From: Victivallales bacterium
GTDB taxonomy: Bacteria; Verrucomicrobiota; Lentisphaeria; Oligosphaerales; Lenti-02
Reading direction: 5' to 3'
NCBI GenBank assembly: GCA_003245525.1
Contig: QKCY01000303.1
Coordinates: forward strand, 1 to 36,077
DNA length: 36,077 nt
Shown here piece by piece: positions 1 to 7,242 of this stretch; the first letter of the stretch is position 1; the number at the start of each line of letters is the position of its first letter. Under the pieces are notes generated by a model. It searched no databases and had not been told where the DNA came from. It saw nothing but the letters and a program-made list of their open reading frames with translations. Made by a program: the position numbers and the translations under genes.

Positions 1-2674
1 GGAAAACCGAGACGGCCCCGCGGTCGCGGTATTTCAGAGTGTCGAGAAGCACCTCGCCCTGCACGGTCTGCTTCAGCTCGAACGTGGTCTCCATCCACGG
101 TCCCGGCGTCGCCGAACGGAGGAGCACAATCCCGAGGCTGGCCAAAGGCCGCACTACCTCCGTTTCGCTCCCTTTCCAGGTGGCGTCGAGAGCGGGGAAG
201 GACAGCCAACCCGGCAGGGCACCACCGGTTTGACCATACACCACACTCCCCAGCCTCTCCTGCCAGCGGCCACCACGGGGTTCCCAGAGGGTATCCACCG
301 TCATGTTCGCGCTGTCCTGGCGGAAGTCGAGTTCGTCCACAATCAGGGCGTATTGGCCGACTTGCTGGAGCAGATGCCGTCGCCATGCGCAGAACGCCGC
401 GCGCGGCACGGTGCCCAACGCATACACGCTATTCCCCACCACATCGCGGGCTAGCAGGCCCGCATCCATGGCCACGCTGGATTCCACCATGCCATCGGCT
501 TTGGTCAAGACCTGGTTGAGATAGCCACGCAGCAGGGGTTTCCCTGCGATCCGCAGATCCAGAATCGCAAACGTGTGGTAGGGATTCCGGGACGCCCCGT
601 TGAATCCGTCCAACAAGACGAAGTCGCCGCCGCTATCCACCTGGTCCCGGAAGCTGCCGAAGGCAAAGGACTGGTCCAGGGGAATGCCACTGCCCCGGGT
701 CTGCCAAAGGGGTTCGGGCAAGGCCTGGATCGACCATTTCCCCGTGAGACCAGTGGGTTCAACCGCAGTCAGTTCCGGCCCCGGCCAGAAGGACTGCCCC
801 ACCCGGAAGATGCCGGTGTCCTGGTGGGTGCGGTGCTGACGGTAGTAGAGCCAGCGGCCATCGCCGGTCAGATGGGCCGCCTTGTGGAGGAAACCGAGGG
901 ATGCGTACCGGATTTGCCGGTCGTCGCTCTCGCCGTTGAGCAGGGCTTCCTGCCCGCGCAGGAGCTTGGCCACCACGCCATTCTCCAGCGGCACCCGGTC
1001 GCCGCTCAGACAGAGGTAGGTGAAGACTGGGGCGATGCCGGTGCTGTACCAGAACAGGTTGTCGTTCTCCCCCGCCACCCAATCGTGGCGGTGCAGGGAA
1101 GCGAAGGCGTAGTTGGCAGCGGCGAAGGTGTGTTCCCAGACCGGATCGGGATAGTCGCGCTGGAAATAGCGGCCCAGGCAGTACAAGCCAATGGCCGCCC
1201 ATTGACCGTGCCGCGAACTCACCGAGCCGGCGGGACCGCGCAGGCCGTAGATGCCTTTGCGGGCATAGTCGTCGTGGTCCAACTGGCGGGCCAGGGCGTT
1301 GGTCACCCGCAACCGTTCGGCGTCGGAGAAGACCGGGCTCTCCTCGATGAGGTCCCAGAAAAGGGTCATCATGTGCTGGTTGTAGTGATAGGCTCCGGCC
1401 AGGGGATCGTCCTTGTTCTCGATCCGTTCGCCATCGATGCGGGCAATCTCCGCCTTGGCTTGGGCATCGGGGAAGGCCAGGCGGATAACCTCGCGCGCCT
1501 GCCGGGGATCACCGGTCAGGTAGTAGAGGGCCATGCGCTTGCTGATGGAGTTCCAGCCGAAGTAGCCCACCGAGCCGTAGCCATCCGACGCCTCCCACGT
1601 CTGAACCTGCTCGATATCGTCGGGCACGGTCAGCCTTGTCCCCAGCCGCACATCGAGCAGATAGCCCAATCGGAGGTCGCCAGGCTTGCCTACCTGCTGA
1701 ATCCGTTCGGCCAGCCGGTCGGCAGCCAGAACCACCCCCGCCTCGTCGCTACCGCCCACCAGAATCGCGTTCCGGCCATTGCCGAAGGGGTTGTGCAGCG
1801 AATGCAGGGCGTAGCCACCGACACCGGGGTACTTCCCGTCGAGCAAGGTGTAGTAGAGATCGTAGAGCCGCCCCAACACGGGATTGGTGGAGCGGTTGCC
1901 CAGAATCACCGCGTGCTGGGCCAAGGGCAGCGGCACCTCCGCCACCACCGGCAGTTCGACGCCAGTCGCCGTCCGAATCGCCTCCTGCAACCGTCGGGCC
2001 GCCTCCGCATGGCAGGCCGGTGCCACGATCGCCGCCTGAGCCTTGCCGTCCGTCACCAGAGGCGTCGCGATATGCAAATCCTTGAGGGCCGTGTACTGCG
2101 GAGCCTTCATCTCGGGCACGCCAGCGGGAGCCTTCGGCAGTTCGACGCCTGCCCGGACCCGCACATCGGCCAAGAGGATCGTGGTCCCCTCCCCCTTGTG
2201 GGTATAGAGGTAGATACGGGCACTCTTCGTGCCGACCGGGCTCTTACCGTAGACCGCCAACTCCTCGAACTTGTCTGTCGCCGTGGTACGCAGGTCGATC
2301 TGAGAGAGCTGGTTGGAGGGCAGGAACCGAAGCTGGAGATAGACGTTGCCGGGTGCTGGGCGGTCGGGCAACGCCGCCACCCGCACCTTCACCTCGTAGG
2401 TCTCCTCCGGTTCGGCGGGGAAATCCTGGGACAGGCCGATCTCGCGACCCGGATCGGCATCCTGCAACCGCAAGGCGGGCCCGTCGGCAAAGGCGGGACG
2501 GGCCGGAGTCAGCGACTGTTCCGCGCCCCCTCCCCCGTAGAACTGCCACCCGGCGGGAACCTTGGCTCCGGCTGGCCAGTCCGCGAAGGAGCCATTCACC
2601 AAATCGACCGCCCGTGGTGCGGCCATGGCCATCGCTCCCGAGAGACAGAGCGCGAGAAGACACCCGGTTCGCAT
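1..2674 (-). CDS. Secreted carbohydrate-active protein, heparinase/alginate-lyase-like (3' end beyond window)
   Basis: The frame is open from ATG at 2674 to the left edge, about 891 codons, so the C-terminus is missing and the gene is absent from the ORF track. The start follows GGAGG by 7 nt. Residues 1-19 form a signal peptide. Residues about 22-175 look like a jelly-roll carbohydrate-binding module, with alternating beta strands and a VNGSFADWPAG opening. Residues about 190-330 resemble the alpha/beta N-domain found before many glycoside hydrolases (EAARRLQEAI, then HAVILGNRSTNP). From about 360 an alpha-rich region (AYHYNQHMMTLFWDL) suggests the (alpha/alpha) toroid of polysaccharide lyases, followed by a beta-sandwich (FVLLDGFNG near 686) as in heparinase II/III proteins. 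It probably acts on an acidic polysaccharide outside the cytoplasm. It lies 48 nt after the upstream hydrolase gene, so it is likely the distal gene of that operon. Substrate and catalytic residues cannot be assigned. Confidence 0.8.
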   Translation of the reverse strand, partial: MRTGCLLALCLSGAMAMAAPRAVDLVNGSFADWPAGAKVPAGWQFYGGGGAEQSLTPARPAFADGPALRLQDADPGREIGLSQDFPAEPEETYEVKVRVAALPDRPAPGNVYLQLRFLPSNQLSQIDLRTTATDKFEELAVYGKSPVGTKSARIYLYTHKGEGTTILLADVRVRAGVELPKAPAGVPEMKAPQYTALKDLHIATPLVTDGKAQAAIVAPACHAEAARRLQEAIRTATGVELPVVAEVPLPLAQHAVILGNRSTNPVLGRLYDLYYTLLDGKYPGVGGYALHSLHNPFGNGRNAILVGGSDEAGVVLAADRLAERIQQVGKPGDLRLGYLLDVRLGTRLTVPDDIEQVQTWEASDGYGSVGYFGWNSISKRMALYYLTGDPRQAREVIRLAFPDAQAKAEIARIDGERIENKDDPLAGAYHYNQHMMTLFWDLIEESPVFSDAERLRVTNALARQLDHDDYARKGIYGLRGPAGSVSSRHGQWAAIGLYCLGRYFQRDYPDPVWEHTFAAANYAFASLHRHDWVAGENDNLFWYSTGIAPVFTYLCLSGDRVPLENGVVAKLLRGQEALLNGESDDRQIRYASLGFLHKAAHLTGDGRWLYYRQHRTHQDTGIFRVGQSFWPGPELTAVEPTGLTGKWSIQALPEPLWQTRGSGIPLDQSFAFGSFRDQVDSGGDFVLLDGFNGASRNPYHTFAILDLRIAGKPLLRGYLNQVLTKADGMVESSVAMDAGLLARDVVGNSVYALGTVPRAAFCAWRRHLLQQVGQYALIVDELDFRQDSANMTVDTLWEPRGGRWQERLGSVVYGQTGGALPGWLSFPALDATWKGSETEVVRPLASLGIVLLRSATPGPWMETTFELKQTVQGEVLLDTLKYRDRGAVSVF

Positions 2675-2722
2675 CGTCGGTCCTCCACGTCGGCAGGGCG
2701 GCGGACGGAGGGAGACAGGAAA

Positions 2723-3691
2723 CTAGTCCAGCCGCTGCAGGAAGGCTGTCGCCCGGTCGACCACCTCTTGGGTCCAGGCGGCAGACGAAAAATTATGGTT
2801 CGCCCCGGCGATTTCCACCAGTTCCACCGGAAGCGCGTGCTCGCGCACGTAGTCGCCGAAATAGGTCTGCGCCGCCGGGGCATCGGGATCGCCCGTGCCG
2901 TAGATCATCAGGGCCGGCAGATCGGGACGGAGTTTGGCCAGATGCTTCTTCGGGGCCTCGCCGCCCTGGGTTCGGCTCTCGACGGCGGCGGACTTCGCAG
3001 TCTTGCCGAGGGCGCGTTTGGGCGACGCCGTTTCCTCCGGCTTCGCCTCGCCCTCCTCCTTGCGCCGGTTGCGGCCCCGGTTCAGGAAGTGGCCGAAAAG
3101 GACGTTGAAGACCCCCTTGACGCTCACATCGCCCCGGAACAGCCGCTTCCAGGTGCTGCCCTGGGTAGCCTTGCGCCAGTACACGCGCAGGTAGTGGAAG
3201 GTGCGATGCACATCCCGCCCGAAGGCGTCGCCGTCGGAGAAGGGATAGACCGAGAGCAGGATCAGCCCCTTGGCGGGCAGCTTCGGCAGCGTGCCGATGG
3301 TCACATTGCCCCCGGAGCAGAGACCAAAGTAGACGATGTGGTCCAACCCGGTCGCCGCCCGGAAGGCCGCCGTGGCCCCGACCAGATCGTCGGCCATGGT
3401 GGGCAGACTGGCAGTCAGGCCATCGCCCTCGCTTTCGCCGCGTCCCCGGAAGTCGAAACGCAACGACGGATACCCCGCCGCCGCGAACTGGCGGGCCAGA
3501 TGAGTCAGCAGGCCCTGCGGACCCGACCGATTGCCGCTCCAACCGTGGACAAAGATGATCCCCAGCTTCTTGCCCGCTCCCTCCGGCGTGGCCAAGACCC
3601 CGCGCAGGCTGGCTCCCTCGACCGCGAAGGAGAATGCCGCCTCGCGACCGGTTCCAGCGAGAGAAGTCTCGGGCTTCAGTCCGACACTCAT
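2723..3691 (-). CDS. Alpha/beta hydrolase, exosortase-associated hydrolase 1-like, Cys nucleophile
   Basis: This is a 322-residue cytoplasmic alpha/beta hydrolase without a signal peptide. The oxyanion region reads FVHGWSGNR, followed by LRFDFRGRGESEG. The nucleophile elbow is GLCSGG, with Cys125 where most family members have Ser. The acid lies near DPDAP (about 266-270) and the base is His299 in GANHNF. A Cys in a GLC elbow, the FRG downstream motif and the WRK-LFRG stretch recall exosortase A system-associated hydrolase 1 (TIGR03100). This is from memory and not searched. An insert rich in Lys/Arg/Glu (about 205-245) sits in the cap region. The start lies 7 nt after the upstream stop, and the AGGAG ribosome site overlaps that stop, so translation is probably coupled. 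Function may be an acyl or thioester transfer linked to the cell envelope, but this is inference. Confidence 0.85.
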   Translation of the reverse strand: MSVGLKPETSLAGTGREAAFSFAVEGASLRGVLATPEGAGKKLGIIFVHGWSGNRSGPQGLLTHLARQFAAAGYPSLRFDFRGRGESEGDGLTASLPTMADDLVGATAAFRAATGLDHIVYFGLCSGGNVTIGTLPKLPAKGLILLSVYPFSDGDAFGRDVHRTFHYLRVYWRKATQGSTWKRLFRGDVSVKGVFNVLFGHFLNRGRNRRKEEGEAKPEETASPKRALGKTAKSAAVESRTQGGEAPKKHLAKLRPDLPALMIYGTGDPDAPAAQTYFGDYVREHALPVELVEIAGANHNFSSAAWTQEVVDRATAFLQRLD

Positions 3692-3698
3692 CGGGCAA

Positions 3699-4961
3699 TC
3701 ACTCCTGGGGCGGGGCCGGGGGCGGCGGAACTGGCATGGCGGGGGCGGCCGGTTTGCCTGCGGGCTTGACGGGGGGCAGGTACTTCTTCAGGAACTCCAT
3801 ATGCTTCGCATAGGCGTACTGGGCGGGCTTCTCGTCGTAGTACAACACGAAGTTGTGCCCGCCACCCGGCACCACGTCGTAGGTGTAGGTCTTGTCGTAC
3901 TTCTTCAGTTGGGCGATCAAGTCCTCGTGGCTCTGGTGGAACACGCTGCCTTCGTAGGCCCCGCCGATGAAGAGCAGAAGCGGGCAGTGGATCGTGTCCG
4001 CATGATGCACGATGCTGCGCTGCATCAGTCCGGCCAACTGTTGGTCCACGGGCTGGTTGCAGAAATCGGCCCAGCTTAGCCAGTTGTTCGCCCCGCGGCG
4101 CATCCGGTCCCAGTAGTAGCGGAAGGGATTCACCAGCCAGGCGTCGTAGCTGACCATACAGCAGGCATCGGGATGGCGCGCGGCGGCCAGGAGACCGATG
4201 CCAGCCCCGAAACTGTGGCCGATGACCCCGAACTTGCCGCCCTGCACATAGGGCAGCTTGCGGGCAGCCGACACCGCTGACAGGGCATCGTCCACCTCGC
4301 CGTCCAGATTCTCGATCTCGCCTTCGCACTTGAAGGCCAGGCTCTTTGGCACGTACTGGCTGGCAAAGAGATCCTCGCCGCGGAAAGCAGGCCCGACGAT
4401 CACATAGCCCTCCGCCGCCATGCCAGCCAACCATGGCAGAGCATAGACCGGCACCCCATAGGCGGCACCGTGGGTATAGAGCAGCAGGGGGAACTTCTGG
4501 TCCGGCTGCCGGTTGGCGGGCACCACCAGCACGCCGTATTGCTTGAGGTCGTCCACCAACCAGCGCACAATCCAGATCTCGGCCGCCTCCGCGTCGGGCA
4601 CCCGAATCCGACCGAGCATCTCGAAGGTACCATCCGGCACCGGCGCCCACTTCTCCTCGGGCAGGGGTTTCAGTTCCTTCACCAAGGCCACCCCCTCCTG
4701 CCAATCCTTGGCGGCCGTCGCCATGTCGTCCTTGCTCGCGGCCAAGCGGCCGTCGAACCACTTCTGCAAGGCGGCCGCGCAGTCCTTGCCCTCGATCAAC
4801 GGATCACCGAGCGCCTTGACCAAGGCCGCCTCCTCGGGCGTGAGGCTGTCGGGCCCTGCCCAGTCCAGCCCCTCCAGACCGGGACGGACCGAGTCCCCGG
4901 CCATCAGCCCCGCCGCAACGAACAGGCCCAGGAGAAGAAACAGACGATATGGACGAAACAT
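3699..4961 (-). CDS. Secreted alpha/beta serine hydrolase, S9/dienelactone-hydrolase-like
   Basis: The ORF track extends this frame to 5183, but ATG at 4961 gives an ideal signal peptide (MFRPYRLFLLLGLFVAAGLMAG) and lies 2 nt after the upstream stop (TGAGTATG), so I take it as the start: 420 residues. A helical N-terminal part (about 35-120) precedes the hydrolase domain. The nucleophile is Ser250 in GHSFGAG and the catalytic His is 369 in GGGHNF. An oxyanion-hole segment is visible around YTHGAAYG. This is the architecture of acylaminoacyl-peptidase-like and acetyl-xylan-esterase-like secreted hydrolases. The C-terminus is Pro/Ala-rich (PPVKPAGKPAAPAMPVPPPP), perhaps wall- or membrane-spanning. 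Sandwiched between two exosortase-hydrolase-like genes, it is the only member of the trio with a classical Ser. Esterase versus peptidase cannot be decided. Confidence 0.87.
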   Translation of the reverse strand: MFRPYRLFLLLGLFVAAGLMAGDSVRPGLEGLDWAGPDSLTPEEAALVKALGDPLIEGKDCAAALQKWFDGRLAASKDDMATAAKDWQEGVALVKELKPLPEEKWAPVPDGTFEMLGRIRVPDAEAAEIWIVRWLVDDLKQYGVLVVPANRQPDQKFPLLLYTHGAAYGVPVYALPWLAGMAAEGYVIVGPAFRGEDLFASQYVPKSLAFKCEGEIENLDGEVDDALSAVSAARKLPYVQGGKFGVIGHSFGAGIGLLAAARHPDACCMVSYDAWLVNPFRYYWDRMRRGANNWLSWADFCNQPVDQQLAGLMQRSIVHHADTIHCPLLLFIGGAYEGSVFHQSHEDLIAQLKKYDKTYTYDVVPGGGHNFVLYYDEKPAQYAYAKHMEFLKKYLPPVKPAGKPAAPAMPVPPPPAPPQE

Positions 4962-4963
4962 AC

Positions 4964-5812
4964 TCAAGAGACCTTCTCTTCGGTCTTGGGAACCGCGACC
5001 TGCAAGATATCCCCCAGGAAGGGCAGGACCGCATCGATCACGGCATCCGATTCGTAGTATTCCAGCTGACCCCAGAACGGTTTGTCCGCCACCACGGTGG
5101 TCTGCTTGGCGGCATCCACCAGCGGTTGCCAGGCAGGCGGCAGCTTCGCGGAGCCCGACACCCGGATCACCTGCAAGGCGCAAGCGGGAGCCAACTTGCC
5201 CACCAGACTACCGGCTTCCACCTCGGACAACTGCCCGGCCATCTGGGACGACACCGCCACCCCGCCGAAATCGACGGTTTCCCCCGCCCGCCAGCGGCTG
5301 GCGGCATCGGCACCGGTATCGTCGCGTTGGCCTGACATCATGTCCTTGATCTTCTGACGACGTTCGAGATCGCGCAGGAATTCATTCCCGCTCAGCACGG
5401 GTTCGAGCAGCACCATGGCCCGCGGCGGCAACTCGACAGCCGCCTGTAGCGCTGGCAACGCGCCAAACCGGACGCCGATTGGGCACCAGGCCGAAATCCC
5501 CGCCTGCTGCCGCACGAAATCCGCCGCCGCACACACGTCGGCGCACCAGCCCGCGAAATCCGCCTGGGCATGTTCGCCCGGACTGTCGCCGGTCCCAGCC
5601 AGATCGAAACGCAGAACCGGAATGCCGCAGGCGGCAATGGCCCGCGCCAGTCGGACCAACAGGCGGTAGGCGCACTTCTTCTCCTCGCCGAAGGGTTCCA
5701 CCAGAACCACGGCCGTATCCGTCGCCACCCGTTCCGGCAGATGAAGCGTCCCGTAGAGGTCGCCGCCGGGGCCGGGCAGATAGCCGCTGGTTTCGTTGCA
5801 GGAGAGACCCAT
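4964..5812 (-). CDS. Alpha/beta hydrolase-fold protein, exosortase-associated hydrolase 2-like, nucleophile replaced
   Basis: This 282-residue protein has no signal peptide and shows the alpha/beta hydrolase layout: VVLVEPFGEEKK, then VLRFDLAGTGDSPG, then an elbow region GVRFGALPAL. The elbow carries Arg115 where Ser, Cys or Asp would be the nucleophile. The PFGEEKK segment and GVRFGAL elbow resemble exosortase A system-associated hydrolase 2 (TIGR03101), recalled as having PPFAEE and GLRLGALLA. No clear catalytic His is visible near the C-terminus, so it may be a non-catalytic or atypical family member. It starts the tight three-hydrolase block, with GAGGT about 5 nt before the ATG. The upstream sialidase-fold gene ends 83 nt away on the same strand. 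That it works in the same process as the 2723-3691 protein is inferred from gene order. Confidence 0.82.
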   Translation of the reverse strand: MGLSCNETSGYLPGPGGDLYGTLHLPERVATDTAVVLVEPFGEEKKCAYRLLVRLARAIAACGIPVLRFDLAGTGDSPGEHAQADFAGWCADVCAAADFVRQQAGISAWCPIGVRFGALPALQAAVELPPRAMVLLEPVLSGNEFLRDLERRQKIKDMMSGQRDDTGADAASRWRAGETVDFGGVAVSSQMAGQLSEVEAGSLVGKLAPACALQVIRVSGSAKLPPAWQPLVDAAKQTTVVADKPFWGQLEYYESDAVIDAVLPFLGDILQVAVPKTEEKVS

Positions 5813-5840
5813 TCAGCACCTCGAACAGATAACGGACAAG

Positions 5841-5874
5841 GGCATCCACCATAGAACCCCGTCCGCCGGATGCC
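5841..5874 (-). other. Hairpin between sialidase-fold and hydrolase genes
   Basis: GGCATCC and GGATGCC form a perfect 7-bp inverted repeat with a 20-nt loop, in the 83-nt gap between the gene ending at 5896 and the gene starting at 5812. No U-tract follows. It could be a weak attenuator, an RNA-processing site or chance. It does not clearly separate the two genes into different transcripts. Confidence 0.35.
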
Positions 5875-5895
5875 AACGCTCGCGAGAAGACTTCG

Positions 5896-7083
5896 CTAGT
5901 CGCCCAAGGAGAGAGGCAGGCGGCAGAAGAAGACGCTGTAGGCGTCCTCCCACACGAAGACCAGCTCCTGTGCCCCCTCGTCGATGTAGCCATCGGGATA
6001 GTTCAGGGGCTGCCGGGGATTGGGGTCGGTCACCAAATCCACCTTTACGGGCCAAGTCTTCATCCCGTCGTGGCTCACCCAGAGGGAGAGCGGGTTGCGG
6101 CCCCGCATGATGTCGGCGGAGCTGTCCACCGGATTGTGGATCAGGAAAACCCGTCCGTCCGCCGCCTTCAGGAGCAGCACCTTGGCGGCAGGATTGGGGA
6201 TGTCGCTGCGTTCCGGCTGACTCCAGGAATCCCCGCCGTCCCACGACTCGGCCCACCAGAGCCGTCCGTCCCGCTGGGACCGGATCAACATCACCACATG
6301 GCCAGGCTCCAGTTCGACCACGCGCGGCTCGATCAGCCAGCCATGCAGTCCGCCCCGCAGGTAGCCCGAGCGGCGGAAGCTCGCGCCCCCGTCGTCGGAC
6401 AGCAGCGTGCCCACACAGTAGCGGTGGTTGCGGTCGGCCCAGGCGTTGCCAGCATTTTGCTGGAGCATGCCTTCCGCCATGTAGGGAATCTCCTGCACGG
6501 CCAGCGGCTTGCCGCCAACCATCGGTTCCAGCGGCGGGCGGCCATGGGTGGGTTCGCACCACTCGCTACCGATCAACTCGGGCCAACTGACCGGGATGAC
6601 CCAGCGCCCCGAGACGAGCCGGATGCCCTTGTTCACCCAGACGTTGTCGACTCCACCGGGCACGGAATGCGGCCCCTCCCAAGTGATCCCCCCATCCCGG
6701 CTGATCGCCCGGTAGGAGTTGATGTGGGTCATCCACGAGCCCATCCCATAGGTCTGGAGGAAAGCGTGGACCTCGCCCTCCCCGGCCAGGAACAGCTCGG
6801 TGGTGAACAGCCCCAAGGAGGTGTGCCGGAAGAGCACGCCAGGCTCCGTCCACGTGGCCCCATCATCCATGGAGCGGGCATACATGGTGAAGTTGCCCGG
6901 CGTCGGTTCGCAGAAGGCGCCCGTCGTCCAGGTCGCCAGCAGGTGGCCAGGAGAGGTACGGCAGAGCAGCCCCTCGCGAGTGAACAGCCGTTGGCCGGAG
7001 TCCTTCCACGGGTACCCTTCGGGTCCAGGCCAAATCCGCTGCATCGACAGGGCGGGATGGATAACGGCATCGCTGGCAAGCAT
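5896..7083 (-). CDS. Sialidase-fold (BNR/Asp-box) protein, no signal peptide
   Basis: The 395-residue protein carries five Asp-box-like motifs spaced through the chain (SMDDGATW, SRDGGITW, SDDGGASF, SWDGGDSW, SHDGMKTW), as in six-bladed sialidase propellers. In GH33 sialidases these boxes are structural, not catalytic. A classical N-terminal FRIP arginine motif is not obvious, so true sialidase activity is uncertain; related folds include other exo-glycosidases and lyases. No signal peptide is visible, so it probably acts in the cytoplasm on imported oligosaccharides, unlike the two secreted paralogue-like proteins in this window. AGGAG lies 8 nt before the ATG. It is probably the first gene of the minus-strand operon and is divergent from the hybrid kinase gene. 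Confidence 0.85.
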   Translation of the reverse strand: MLASDAVIHPALSMQRIWPGPEGYPWKDSGQRLFTREGLLCRTSPGHLLATWTTGAFCEPTPGNFTMYARSMDDGATWTEPGVLFRHTSLGLFTTELFLAGEGEVHAFLQTYGMGSWMTHINSYRAISRDGGITWEGPHSVPGGVDNVWVNKGIRLVSGRWVIPVSWPELIGSEWCEPTHGRPPLEPMVGGKPLAVQEIPYMAEGMLQQNAGNAWADRNHRYCVGTLLSDDGGASFRRSGYLRGGLHGWLIEPRVVELEPGHVVMLIRSQRDGRLWWAESWDGGDSWSQPERSDIPNPAAKVLLLKAADGRVFLIHNPVDSSADIMRGRNPLSLWVSHDGMKTWPVKVDLVTDPNPRQPLNYPDGYIDEGAQELVFVWEDAYSVFFCRLPLSLGD

Positions 7084-7242
7084 GGCGGAACTCCTAAGCT
7101 GTCCTTGGTCTCACGGCCCATAAGGTAGCCGGGATGGATTCGCCGCCAACCTGGAAGGCGATGGGCAAAGCGCACATGCCGTACTACAGTGGTAATCCCT
7201 CGCTCCGGAACGAAGTCCCCTCTGCACAATCGACGGAATCCC
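7084..7242. promoter_or_regulatory. Divergent intergenic region (sialidase-fold gene / hybrid kinase)
   Basis: This gap must hold promoters for both directions. I see only weak candidates. On the minus strand TTGGCG and TACCTT are 16 nt apart upstream of the 7083 start. No good -35/-10 pair is visible for the kinase. No clear palindrome was seen. Confidence 0.3.

Noticed and set aside
575-3769. Plus-strand ORF of 1064 codons antisense to the lyase-like and hydrolase genes
   Set aside because: High-GC antisense shadow: the minus-strand frames have signal peptide, ribosome sites and recognisable domains, and the plus product has no known motif.
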